Source: Aquimarina algiphila (GTDB lineage: Bacteria > Bacteroidota > Bacteroidia > Flavobacteriales > Flavobacteriaceae). From it: 64,000 nt of DNA. Under the pieces are notes generated by a model. It saw only the letters and a list, made by a program, of their open reading frames with translations. It ran no database searches and was not told the DNA's origin. Of this stretch, positions 45,614-54,733 are shown piece after piece. The position numbers and the translations under genes are program-made. The stretch is from assembly GCF_007489275.1 (NCBI RefSeq), contig NZ_VLNR01000012.1, forward strand, positions 44,436 to 108,435. The letters run 5' to 3'. Numbering within the stretch: position 1 is the stretch's first letter; each line of letters opens with the position of its first letter.

Positions 45614-46385
45614 AAAAAGAATTGTACTCAAGGTAGGATCAAATGTCTTAACCAAAGGAACAGATCATATTTCTAGAGGAAAGATTGAAGATATAGGTCG
45701 ACAAATAGTGGCACTTCAGGATACATATGAATTTGTTATTGTGAGTTCTGGAGCAATTGCTGTAGCCAAACAATTTGTAAACCTGGAGAGTAATGGAGTA
45801 GCAATAGACGTAAAACAAGCCTTAGCGTCTATAGGGCAACCACATTTAATGCGAATATTTCAGGAAAGCTTTAGGGATCTTGGATTGCTAACCTCTCAAT
45901 GTTTGTTGTCCTATTCAGATTTTGAAAGAGAGCAATCCAAAAAGAATATTATAAATACAATTAATGTATTAGTTGCCAATAATTATATCCCGATCATTAA
46001 TGAGAATGATACTGTAGCCACCGATGAGATTCAATTTGGTGATAATGATAAACTAGCCGCATTGACAGCTTCTTTACTTAATGCAGATCTGTTGGTTATT
46101 GCAACAAATACGAATGGAATATGCACTAAAGAATCGGTAGAAAATAATACTTATCAAACAATTGATGAAGTAAATGATATTGAGATGTTAGAAAATGAAA
46201 TTGTTGCAGAGATTTCTAGTCATGGTACGGGAGGTATGAAATCGAAAATAGAAGCAGCAAGAATAGCTCAAAATGCAGATATAGAAACTTGGGTTATCAA
46301 TGGATTGAAAGATAATTTTGTAATCAATGCAATCCAAAATAAAACTTTATTTACCAAAATAGTTAAAGCAGTATATAATGAATAA
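45591..46385 (+). CDS. proB: Glutamate 5-kinase
   Basis: A 264-residue amino-acid kinase without the C-terminal PUA domain found in longer ProB. It starts at ATG 45591 or 45597, both inside proA. Key motifs are VLKVGSNVLTKG, VSSGAIAVAK and the NENDTVATDEIQFGDNDKL segment. It phosphorylates glutamate for ProA in proline synthesis. It overlaps argF by 8 bases. Confidence 0.94.
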   Translation: MEMGRRDKKRIVLKVGSNVLTKGTDHISRGKIEDIGRQIVALQDTYEFVIVSSGAIAVAKQFVNLESNGVAIDVKQALASIGQPHLMRIFQESFRDLGLLTSQCLLSYSDFEREQSKKNIINTINVLVANNYIPIINENDTVATDEIQFGDNDKLAALTASLLNADLLVIATNTNGICTKESVENNTYQTIDEVNDIEMLENEIVAEISSHGTGGMKSKIEAARIAQNADIETWVINGLKDNFVINAIQNKTLFTKIVKAVYNE

Positions 46386-47325
46386 TTACTTTTCTATAGA
46401 AGATATAGATTCACTACCTGATTGGGTAAGTGAAGCTATAGAAATGAAGAAAACTCCAATGTCGAATAAAACTTTGGGAGTGGATAAAACTATTGGACTT
46501 TTGTTTTTTAATCCTAGTCTTCGTACGCGTTTGAGTACACAAAAAGCAGCTTTAAACCTGGGGATGAATGTAATTGTTATGAACTTTACAGGAGAAGGAT
46601 GGTCTTTAGAGTATGGTGATGGTACTGTTATGGATCAGGGTAGTTCAGAACATGTTAAAGAAGCAGCACAAGTAGTTTCTCAATACTGTGATGTATTGGC
46701 AATACGGGCCTTTGCAAAGTTAGAAAATAGAGAAGATGACTATAGCGAGAAGGTCCTTAAAAGTTTTATACAATATGCCTCTATTCCTGTAATTAATATG
46801 GAAAGCGCTACAGGGCATCCATTACAAGCATTAACAGATGCAATAACGATAACAGAACATAAAAAAATAGATAAACCCAAAGTTGTACTATCATGGGCAC
46901 CGCATCCAAAAGCCTTACCACAGGCAGTTGCTAATTCTTTTGTAGAGATGATGCAAAGAATGGACGCAAATTTTGTAATTACCCATCCTGTGGGATTTGA
47001 GTTAGCCAGTCAGATTACTAAAGAGGTGCCCATTGATTACAATCAAGAGAATGCACTAAAAGATGCAGATTTTGTTTATGTCAAGAATTGGAGCGCTTAT
47101 GAGGATTATGGTAAAACATTGACAGATGATCCTTCATGGAAAATTTCTCAAGAGAAGATGAACCTGACCAATGATGCTAAATTTATGCACTGTTTACCTG
47201 TAAGAAGGAATGTTGTTGTTGATGATGATGTCATCGACAGTGAGAATTCTATTGTTATTGAACAAGCAAACAATAGAACATATGCAGCACAATTGGTGTT
47301 AAAGAAGATTTTACAAAATAATTGA
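46378..47325 (+). CDS. argF: N-acyl-ornithine carbamoyltransferase (ArgF' type)
   Basis: A 315-residue transcarbamylase. FFNPSLRTRLSTQKAALNLG binds carbamoyl phosphate, with SLRTR in place of the STRT of ordinary ornithine transcarbamylase, and MHCLPVRRNVVVDDDVID is the C-terminal loop of the acetyl/succinyl-ornithine class found in Bacteroidota and Xanthomonas. Ser90 lies where the N-succinyl enzyme of Bacteroides fragilis has Pro90 and the N-acetyl enzyme has Glu, so acyl preference is open. It makes N-acyl-citrulline, which ArgE deacylates. Confidence 0.92.
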   Translation: MNNYFSIEDIDSLPDWVSEAIEMKKTPMSNKTLGVDKTIGLLFFNPSLRTRLSTQKAALNLGMNVIVMNFTGEGWSLEYGDGTVMDQGSSEHVKEAAQVVSQYCDVLAIRAFAKLENREDDYSEKVLKSFIQYASIPVINMESATGHPLQALTDAITITEHKKIDKPKVVLSWAPHPKALPQAVANSFVEMMQRMDANFVITHPVGFELASQITKEVPIDYNQENALKDADFVYVKNWSAYEDYGKTLTDDPSWKISQEKMNLTNDAKFMHCLPVRRNVVVDDDVIDSENSIVIEQANNRTYAAQLVLKKILQNN

Positions 47326-47371
47326 AAACTTTAAGTCTTTGCATTTTTTGCAAAAACTTAAAAAGGTAGAT

Positions 47372-48154
47372 ATGGAAAAACAGAAGTTATTGGTTGCCAA
47401 AATTGGTGGAAATATAATAGAAGATGAGGTTGCTTTGCAATCCTTTCTAGAGAATTTTTCAAAGATAAAAGAACCTAAGATTCTGATTCATGGAGGAGGG
47501 AAGTCAGCGACACAACTTGCTGCTAAGCTTGGAGTAAAGACAGAAATGATTGATGGACGAAGAATTACATCAGCAGAAAACTTAGATATTGTTGTGATGA
47601 CATATGCTGGATTGTTAAATAAAAGAATTGTTTCAGGATTACAAAAGTATAACTGTAATGCTATGGGATTAACAGGAGCAGATGCTAATGTGATTAGAGC
47701 AGAGAAAAGACCTGTTCAGTTTATAGATTACGGGTATGTTGGAGATGTAGTAGAAGTGAATGATACAATAATAAAAGGCTTTTTGAATCAAAAAATAACT
47801 CCAGTTTTTTGTGCAGTAACACATGATTCAAATGGACAATTGTTTAATACAAATGCTGATACAATAGCATCTGAAATTGCTTCTGCGATGAGCCCTCATT
47901 ATGAAGTTTCATTGTTTTATTGCTTTGAATTAAAGGGTGTTCTAGAAAATATAAAAGATAAAGATTCTGTAATCGAACATATAAACTTAGAAAAATATAA
48001 CGAATTACGGGATGCTCAGGTGATTGCAGATGGTATGTTGCCTAAACTTCAAAACTGTTTTGAAGCATTACAAAAGAAAGTGAGTAAGGTACATATAGCA
48101 AATGCAGATTTTATAAAAGATAATACAACTAAACATACGACTTTGAGTCTATAA
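47372..48154 (+). CDS. argB: N-acetylglutamate kinase
   Basis: A 260-residue amino-acid kinase from ATG 47372 (an earlier TTG at 47339 adds a non-family extension). IHGGGKSATQLAAKLG and NADTIASEIASAM match the family, as does VAKIGGNIIED at the N terminus. It phosphorylates N-acyl-glutamate for ArgC. It lies 46 bases after argF. Confidence 0.94.
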   Translation: MEKQKLLVAKIGGNIIEDEVALQSFLENFSKIKEPKILIHGGGKSATQLAAKLGVKTEMIDGRRITSAENLDIVVMTYAGLLNKRIVSGLQKYNCNAMGLTGADANVIRAEKRPVQFIDYGYVGDVVEVNDTIIKGFLNQKITPVFCAVTHDSNGQLFNTNADTIASEIASAMSPHYEVSLFYCFELKGVLENIKDKDSVIEHINLEKYNELRDAQVIADGMLPKLQNCFEALQKKVSKVHIANADFIKDNTTKHTTLSL

Positions 48155-48157
48155 ACA

Positions 48158-49222
48158 ATGGTAGAACAACTAACAAATCAGGCAATAGAGCTTTTGCATA
48201 ACCTAATAGAAACCCCATCTTTTTCTTCAGAAGAGGATAAGACGGCTAAGTTGATAGAACATTGGTTTGTCAAAAATGATATTCCTTTCGAAAGAGAGAA
48301 TAATAATATCTGGGCTTATAATGCTCATTTTGATGAATCAAAGCCTACTATTTTATTAAACTCACATCATGATACGGTAAAACCTAATGGAAATTATACT
48401 AATGACCCTTTTAAGGCTTTTGTAGAAGATGGAAAATTATATGGATTAGGGAGTAATGATGCTGGTGGATGTTTGGTGTCATTACTAGCCACATTTACTT
48501 ACTTTTATAAGAAGGATGGTTTAAAATACAATTTTGTGATCGTGGCCTCAGCAGAAGAAGAGAGCAGCGGACCATTGGGATTAAAAAGCGTATTAAAATA
48601 TCTAAAGAATGTAGAATTTGGGATTGTAGGAGAACCTACTTTGATGCAATTGGCAGTCGCAGAAAAAGGATTATTGGTTTTAGATGTATCAGTAAAAGGA
48701 ACTGCAAGTCATGCTGCACATCCAAATGACGATAATGCTATTTATAATGCCTTGCAGGTTATACAATGGTTTGAAACCTATGTATTTGATAAAAATTCAG
48801 AAGCTTTGGGAAAAGTAAAGATGACTGTAACACAAATAAATGCAGGAAATCAACATAATGTAGTACCAGCGAGTTGTGATCTGGTAGTGGATATCAGAGT
48901 AAATGATAAGTATAAAAATGAAGAGATTTTGGAACTGGTAAAACGGGCAATGCCAGAACAGGTTGAGGTTCGTCCAAGATCATTACATCTAGGATCTTCA
49001 TCGATACCTGTAGATCATCCAGTGGTAGAATCAGGCATAGCACTAGGAAGAACAACATATGGATCACCAACATTATCAGATCAATCAGTATTAAGCTGCC
49101 CATCTTTAAAACTAGGGCCGGGAGATTCAACACGATCGCATTCTGCTAATGAATTTATTTACGTGAATGAGATTAAAGAAGGAGTAGAACTATATATAAA
49201 GATTTTAGAAGGAATTGTATAG
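48158..49222 (+). CDS. argE: M20-family N-acyl-citrulline/ornithine deacylase
   Basis: A 354-residue zinc peptidase-like enzyme. Metal ligands are visible in LLNSHHDTVKP, GSNDAGG and ASAEEESSGPLG, and the C-terminal LGPGDSTRSHSANEF supplies the last His. In organisms with the N-acyl-ornithine transcarbamylase, ArgE removes the acyl group from N-acyl-citrulline. It follows argB by 3 bases. Confidence 0.93.
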   Translation: MVEQLTNQAIELLHNLIETPSFSSEEDKTAKLIEHWFVKNDIPFERENNNIWAYNAHFDESKPTILLNSHHDTVKPNGNYTNDPFKAFVEDGKLYGLGSNDAGGCLVSLLATFTYFYKKDGLKYNFVIVASAEEESSGPLGLKSVLKYLKNVEFGIVGEPTLMQLAVAEKGLLVLDVSVKGTASHAAHPNDDNAIYNALQVIQWFETYVFDKNSEALGKVKMTVTQINAGNQHNVVPASCDLVVDIRVNDKYKNEEILELVKRAMPEQVEVRPRSLHLGSSSIPVDHPVVESGIALGRTTYGSPTLSDQSVLSCPSLKLGPGDSTRSHSANEFIYVNEIKEGVELYIKILEGIV

Positions 49223-49328
49223 AAAATTATGATTCTATACTTAATTTGTTAAATTTAAAATAATAATTTAAAATGTAGCTTCAATATGTATTGGAAATGC
49301 ATTAAGGAATAAAAATTATAATAATGTT

Positions 49329-50606
49329 ATGAAGCTTTGGGATAAAGGATTACCAACAGACCAGAAAATAGATATGTTTACCGTAGGTAACGATAGACAA
49401 CTAGATTTGGTAATCGCCAAATATGATGTAAGAGCTACATTGGTACACGCCAAAATGTTGCATAAAATAGGTTTACTCTCTGATGATGATATTGCTGGGA
49501 TAGAGAAAGAGTTAGATGTACTTGCAAAGGAGATAGAAGAGGGTGTGTTTCTAATAGAAGATCAGTTTGAGGATGTTCATTCTAAGATAGAGTTTGAACT
49601 AACCAAAAGAATAGGAGATGCTGGTAAACGAATCCATACGGCAAGATCACGTAATGATCAGGTTTTAGTAGCAATGCATTTGTATTTAAAGGATGAATTG
49701 CTACAAATTAAATCACAAGTCAAAGAATTATCGTCTAACCTGCTAACCACAGCAGAAAAATATAAGGATGTTCTTTTACCAGGATACACACATTTACAGA
49801 TCGCAATGCCATCTTCTTTTGGGTTATGGTTTTCTGCATATGCAGAAAGTTTTATAGATGATCTTCATTTTGTGAACGCTGCTCTCAAAGTGGTCGATCA
49901 AAACCCGCTGGGTAGTGCGGCAGGATATGGTAGCTCATTTCCTATAGATAGAGAGTTCACAACCAAAGAACTAGAATTCGAAACATTAAAGTATAATGTA
50001 GTAGCTGCTCAAATGAGTAGAGGTAAATCAGAGAAATCAACTGCTTTTGCAATGAGCAGTGTTGCAGGAACTTTATCAAAGTTGGCAATGGATGTATGTT
50101 TGTATATGAGTCAGAATTTTGATTTTATGAGTATACCTTCAGAATTTACTACAGGATCTAGTATTATGCCTCATAAAAAGAATCCTGATGTTTTCGAATT
50201 GATTAGAGGGAAATGCAATAAAATTCAAGCATTACCATATGAGTTAAGTCTATTGACAAACAATTTACCTAGCGGATATCACCGCGATTTACAGTTACTT
50301 AAAGAAGGAGTTGTGCCTGCTATCCAGGATTTAAAAGCTTCTTTAGAAATGGCGATATATGCATTAAAAAATGTTACTTTAAATAAAAATATTCTTAATG
50401 ATAATAAATATGACTACCTTTTTAGTGTAGATACATTAAATGAATTGGTAATGCAGGGAATGTCATTTAGAGACGCATATGTGAAAATCGGTTTAGATAT
50501 CGAAAATGGAGATTATAAACCAGAAAAGAATACAAAACATAGTCACATAGGTAGTATTAATAACCTGTGTCTGAATAAAATTGAAGAGAAGCTGAAGCAA
50601 GTTTAA
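49329..50606 (+). CDS. argH: Argininosuccinate lyase
   Basis: A 425-residue member of the aspartase/fumarase fold. RIHTARSRNDQV, the mobile GSSIMPHKKNPDVFELIRGK loop with its catalytic Ser and LPSGYHRDLQLLKE are present. It releases arginine and fumarate, completing the pathway. It ends the operon, with a good terminator 44 bases downstream. Confidence 0.96.
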   Translation: MKLWDKGLPTDQKIDMFTVGNDRQLDLVIAKYDVRATLVHAKMLHKIGLLSDDDIAGIEKELDVLAKEIEEGVFLIEDQFEDVHSKIEFELTKRIGDAGKRIHTARSRNDQVLVAMHLYLKDELLQIKSQVKELSSNLLTTAEKYKDVLLPGYTHLQIAMPSSFGLWFSAYAESFIDDLHFVNAALKVVDQNPLGSAAGYGSSFPIDREFTTKELEFETLKYNVVAAQMSRGKSEKSTAFAMSSVAGTLSKLAMDVCLYMSQNFDFMSIPSEFTTGSSIMPHKKNPDVFELIRGKCNKIQALPYELSLLTNNLPSGYHRDLQLLKEGVVPAIQDLKASLEMAIYALKNVTLNKNILNDNKYDYLFSVDTLNELVMQGMSFRDAYVKIGLDIENGDYKPEKNTKHSHIGSINNLCLNKIEEKLKQV

Positions 50607-50650
50607 TTGAGTGTAAGTTGAGTTAGTTTAATTTTATCGCTTCGGCCTAG

Positions 50651-50686
50651 ACCCTCAGAGGAGTTGTTAACCACTGAGGGTTGTTT
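50651..50686 (+). terminator. Intrinsic terminator of the arginine/proline operon
   Basis: ACCCTCAG (50651-50658) pairs perfectly with CTGAGGGT (50674-50681), followed by TGTTTT. The loop is 15 bases long. Confidence 0.8.
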
Positions 50687-50798
50687 TCAATATACACGAA
50701 TAATACATTGTGTATAATCAGTCGTATTAATTATCCAAAATTTCATAATAAGTATATTAAAAAGAGCAGGCAGATATATAAATTAAAACCAATATCTA

Positions 50799-51689
50799 AT
50801 GAAAATCACTTGTTTTGGAGAAGTACTTTGGGATATTTTTCCAAAGCATAAAAAAATAGGAGGAGCTCCTCTTAATGTAGCCTTACGATTAAAATCTATG
50901 GGTATAGATTCCTGTGTTGTTTCAAGAGTTGGAGATGATGATTTGGGTAAGGACATCATGAAGTATGTTGCAGAAAGACAATTACCATTAGATACATTTC
51001 AGATTGATCATCAATACAAAACAGGAGAGGTTGAAGTAACTCTGGATGAAGAAAACACAGCTACTTACAACATTAACCACCCTGTGGCTTGGGACTTTAT
51101 TGAATATACAGAAGAGGTTATACAAGTAGTAGCGCAATCTGATGCTATTATTTTTGGCAGTTTAGCAAGTAGAAATGAAACATCAAGAGCTACATTGCTA
51201 AGAGCTCTAGACAAAGCTAAATTTAAGATTTTGGATGTTAATCTCAGACCTCCGCATTATGATGCTGAATTATTATTGGAATTAATGAAAAATACGGATT
51301 TCATAAAACTCAATGATGAGGAATTGGATGAAATTTGTACGATATTCAAAATCGAAGAGAAATCTATTGAAAATAAAATCAAAGCTGTTGTAAAACATTG
51401 TGATACAGATCAAATTTGTATAACCAAAGGAGGAAAAGGAGCAATATTATGGTATAAAGGCACATTTTACCATAATGAAGGATATAAAATAAAAGTTGTA
51501 GATACCGTAGGTGCCGGGGATTCTTTTTTGGCTACTTTAATTTCGGGACTACTTCAGCAAGAAACCCCTCAGGTGGCGATTGATAATGCATGTGCTGTAG
51601 GTGCTATGGTAGCAGCTAGAGAAGGAGCTAATCCTGTTTTTAGCACCAGTGAAATCAGAAATTTTGTTAGAAGCCAAGTAAAGTATTAA
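50799..51689 (+). CDS. PfkB-family carbohydrate kinase, fructokinase-like
   Basis: A 296-residue kinase. The N-terminal CFGEVLWDIFPKHKKIGGAPLNVA is typical of fructokinase-like PfkB proteins and VDTVGAGDSFLATLISGLL carries the catalytic Asp. The exact sugar cannot be told from sequence. It is followed, 70 bases on, by a TIM-barrel isomerase-like lipoprotein and then by a PL6 lyase. A link to the alginate genes is possible but not shown, since no TTGGTnnACCAA box precedes it. Confidence 0.85.
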   Translation: MKITCFGEVLWDIFPKHKKIGGAPLNVALRLKSMGIDSCVVSRVGDDDLGKDIMKYVAERQLPLDTFQIDHQYKTGEVEVTLDEENTATYNINHPVAWDFIEYTEEVIQVVAQSDAIIFGSLASRNETSRATLLRALDKAKFKILDVNLRPPHYDAELLLELMKNTDFIKLNDEELDEICTIFKIEEKSIENKIKAVVKHCDTDQICITKGGKGAILWYKGTFYHNEGYKIKVVDTVGAGDSFLATLISGLLQQETPQVAIDNACAVGAMVAAREGANPVFSTSEIRNFVRSQVKY

Positions 51690-51759
51690 ATCAATAATCA
51701 GAATATTTATTATTATAAATTATTATCTTTAATAAGATCATATCATCATTCTTTTAGTC

Positions 51760-52653
51760 ATGGCAAGAGATAAAATCAATCGTAGACAAGCAGTTAAAAA
51801 TATATCACTAAGTATTGGGGCTATAGGGTTAAGCGGATCAATAGTTGCAAATTGTGTAGAAGACCAAAAAACTAACATTCAAGAAGATTTAAAAGGAAAC
51901 ATAAATCATTCGGCATGCAGGTGGTGTTACCAAGATATTCCTTTACAGGAATTTGCAAGAAAAGGAAAGGAAATGGGACTTAAGGCAATTGATTTATTAA
52001 AGCCGGATGAATGGAAAATAGTAAGAGAGGCTGGATTAGAATGTTCTCTGGCAACTGATACATTTGCAAGTATAACAGACGGCTTTAATGACCCTAAAAA
52101 TCATGAAGCACTACAAAAACAATATCTTACCCTAATTTCAGAAGCTTCTAATGCAGGTATAAAACAAGTTATCGTTTTCTCTGGTAATCGAAATGGTATT
52201 TCTGATGAAGAGGGTTGGGAACAGTGTGCTAAAGGTTTGGATGTGTTAGTTAAACATGCCGAAAAAAATAATGTTACCCTTATTATGGAATTGCTAAATA
52301 GCAAAGTGGACCATAAAGATTATCAATGTGATTTGACTCCATGGGGAGTTGGTTTAGTTGATAAAATAGGGTCATCTAATTTTAAATTACTCTACGATAT
52401 CTATCATATGCAAATTATGGAGGGCGATATTATTGCAACGATAAGAAAGTATACTGAATATATTGCACATTATCATACGGGTGGAGTACCTGGCCGCCAT
52501 GAGATTAATAGGAGTCAGGAACTTAATTACCCAGCCATAATGCAAGCTGTATTAACCACTGGTTTTAAAGGGTATGTAGCTCAGGAATTTATCCCGACTT
52601 ATGATGATAAATTAAGTGCTCTACAAGAAGGAATTATGATTTGTGATGTCTAA
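51760..52653 (+). CDS. Exported TIM-barrel protein, hydroxypyruvate isomerase-like
   Basis: A 297-residue protein with a twin-arginine-type signal NRRQAVKNISLSIGAIGLSG followed by a Cys (VANC), so it could be a Tat-exported lipoprotein. The rest is an AP-endonuclease/xylose-isomerase-like TIM barrel: LIMELLNSKVDH, LLYDIYHMQIMEGDI and YHTGGVPGRHEINRSQELNYP resemble hydroxypyruvate isomerase (Hyi). Substrate unknown; an exported isomerase is unusual but these proteins are common in Bacteroidota. Confidence 0.82.
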   Translation: MARDKINRRQAVKNISLSIGAIGLSGSIVANCVEDQKTNIQEDLKGNINHSACRWCYQDIPLQEFARKGKEMGLKAIDLLKPDEWKIVREAGLECSLATDTFASITDGFNDPKNHEALQKQYLTLISEASNAGIKQVIVFSGNRNGISDEEGWEQCAKGLDVLVKHAEKNNVTLIMELLNSKVDHKDYQCDLTPWGVGLVDKIGSSNFKLLYDIYHMQIMEGDIIATIRKYTEYIAHYHTGGVPGRHEINRSQELNYPAIMQAVLTTGFKGYVAQEFIPTYDDKLSALQEGIMICDV

Positions 52654-52662
52654 AAGAATATA

Positions 52663-53025
52663 TTATCCTGAAATTAATGCTTTTAAGTCATTAATAACAT
52701 TGATGTTATGCCTAAGGTTAGCATAAAGAATAAATAGAATAATTATGGCGACAATAAAGCCAAGCAACATTCCATTATTTCTACTCGATAGTTTTTTGGA
52801 AGTTTTTAAATACACTTTTGACAATTTTTTTGCATAACTCGTTACCAAAGCAAAAGCGGGCGCAAAAATTAGTACGACAACTAACATGTCTATCAGAACA
52901 AGAAGATACCCTTGTTGATCAATATGTCTCTTTACATATTTTAAAATGAACCCGTTAATTAGAGCAGCCGATAAAACAGCAACTGCATAAATAGCATATT
53001 TGGTAGATTGTCTATTATTACTCAT
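52663..53025 (-). CDS. Small membrane protein of unknown function
   Basis: A 120-residue protein with three hydrophobic segments (about 10-27, 40-62, 84-102), separated by basic loops. No family recognised. It is on the minus strand, convergent with the TIM-barrel gene, whose stop lies 10 bases away, and divergent from the PL6 gene. Confidence 0.6.
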   Translation of the reverse strand: MSNNRQSTKYAIYAVAVLSAALINGFILKYVKRHIDQQGYLLVLIDMLVVVLIFAPAFALVTSYAKKLSKVYLKTSKKLSSRNNGMLLGFIVAIIILFILYANLRHNINVINDLKALISG

Positions 53026-53377
53026 GGAGGCTAGTTTCTTATTTTGGAGTTGAAATCTAATAAAAAATTATGATTTATCACAAACGAATCAAGGTCATAA
53101 TTTTCTTTGTTATCATAAGTATATAGATTGTTTTATTGCTTTTTCGGATATACAACCCAGTTTATGTAAGTGATACAGGATCAATAAATCGAATAGTATT
53201 ATGAAGTAAATAAAAATAGATTAATATCAATTATTCAATATATGGCTGTTTGTTTTAGAAATTGTTTATTTTTTTAACATTTTGCCTTTCTAGTTGATAT
53301 AATGTTTTATCTTTATAAGAATTAAATTGGTCAACCAATTTAATTTTAACTGATTTTACACAAATTCAATCTTCAAA
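53026..53377. other. Intergenic region between small membrane protein and PL6 gene
   Basis: A 352-base AT-rich gap with no gene. Its only clear feature is the GntR-type operator at 53327-53338, close to the PL6 start. Confidence 0.6.
53323..53338 (+). promoter_or_regulatory. Single GntR operator and relaxed -7 element upstream of distal PL6
   Basis: TTGGTCAACCAA at 53327-53338 matches exactly the proximal box of the CBM32-PL7 gene. TAAATTG (53323-53329) overlaps it as a relaxed -7 element, the same overlap as at the other sites. No second box follows at 13 bp. The PL6 start is 39 bases downstream. Confidence 0.7.
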
Positions 53378-54733
53378 ATGAAAACTTTTACGTATTCCAA
53401 ACTATTACTTTTTTTATGTACATGTTGTTATCTTAGTACTTATGCACAAACTACTGTAAGTGATGATAAAGAACTTAGAGACCTGGTTAATTCTGCTTCT
53501 GCGGGTTCAGTTTTTATAATTCCGAATGGAACATATAGAGACTTCGAAGCGCGTTTTTCTGATGCAAAAGGAACTCCGGGAAATCCAATTATTATCAAAG
53601 CCGAAACGATAGGTGGAGTAACATTTACCAAAGAATCGGTTTTTTCTTTAAAACGGTGTGAACATATTGTTTTAGAAGGGTTTGTTTTTGATTGTGAAGG
53701 CGAAAATACGCTTGTAAAACTCGAAGGATCTAATAATATTCGAATAACGAGAAATGTTTTCGAATTAAAAACTACTGTACCTATAAAATGGGTTTTTATT
53801 GGTGGTATTTATAATGACTATACTTTTCAACATACAAGCCACCATAATAGGATAGATCATAATATTTTTCAAAATAAGACAACTCCCGGACATTATATTA
53901 CTATAGATGGGACGAGTAATCAGGATGAAAGTGATTCTAGACAATCCCAGTATGATAGAATAGATCATAATTATTTTAAGAACAATTCACCAAGAGCTAA
54001 AAATGAACAAGAATCTATACGTATTGGTTGGAGTCAAATGTCAAAATCTAGCGGATTTACTATTGTAGAACACAATTTATTCGAAGATTGTGATGGGGAC
54101 CCAGAAATAGTGTCTGTAAAATCATGTGATAACATTATTAGACATAATACTTTTAGAAAAAGTTATGGAACATTATCATTTAGACATGGTAATAGAAACA
54201 GAGCAGAAGGGAATTATTTCTTTGGAGATAATAAACCTAATGGAACTTTTGAATCATCCACAATACATACTGGAGGGATACGTATATATGGTACCGATCA
54301 TGTTATTGTAAATAACTATATGGAAGGGTTAAAAGGAACTATTTGGAATGCTCCAATTGCATTAACCCAAGGGGATGCGATAGATGGAAACAGTACAAAT
54401 CTTACTAAACATTTTAGAGCAGAGCGTGTCACTATCGCATACAACACTCTCGTAAATAATACATATGGTATTGAGATTGGTTATGATAAACCAGGAAGAA
54501 ACCCTTATAATGTAAAGTTAAAAGATATTACTATTGCCAATAATATTGTGACTGGATCAACAAATAGTATGATTAGTTATATCAATGGTAATGACCAGGG
54601 AGGAGAAGTAAAATTCTTTAATAATATTATGTATCCAACAGGTAGCGCAAATCTTACTAGTGATGGATCAACATTTGCCGCTAATCAGGTTAATGAAATA
54701 AACCCAGGTTTAACCTTTGACGGTACTGTATGA
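53378..54733 (+). CDS. PL6 catalytic fragment as currently encoded (451 aa)
   Basis: The N-terminal piece alone has a cleavable signal peptide and nearly the whole chondroitinase-B-like beta-helix, including IVSVKS (Lys248) and FRHGN (Arg269). It ends just before the last turn of the helix, at DGTV. It might still fold and cut alginate in the periplasm, but would not be surface-exported by the type IX system. The downstream piece (from the ATG at 54986) has no signal peptide, so it cannot be exported on its own. Confidence 0.7.
   Translation: MKTFTYSKLLLFLCTCCYLSTYAQTTVSDDKELRDLVNSASAGSVFIIPNGTYRDFEARFSDAKGTPGNPIIIKAETIGGVTFTKESVFSLKRCEHIVLEGFVFDCEGENTLVKLEGSNNIRITRNVFELKTTVPIKWVFIGGIYNDYTFQHTSHHNRIDHNIFQNKTTPGHYITIDGTSNQDESDSRQSQYDRIDHNYFKNNSPRAKNEQESIRIGWSQMSKSSGFTIVEHNLFEDCDGDPEIVSVKSCDNIIRHNTFRKSYGTLSFRHGNRNRAEGNYFFGDNKPNGTFESSTIHTGGIRIYGTDHVIVNNYMEGLKGTIWNAPIALTQGDAIDGNSTNLTKHFRAERVTIAYNTLVNNTYGIEIGYDKPGRNPYNVKLKDITIANNIVTGSTNSMISYINGNDQGGEVKFFNNIMYPTGSANLTSDGSTFAANQVNEINPGLTFDGTV

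Noticed and set aside
54731..54733. TGA as a selenocysteine codon
   Set aside because: No SECIS-like hairpin is obvious just downstream, PL6 lyases are not selenoproteins, and the residue is not catalytic. A point mutation or error is simpler.
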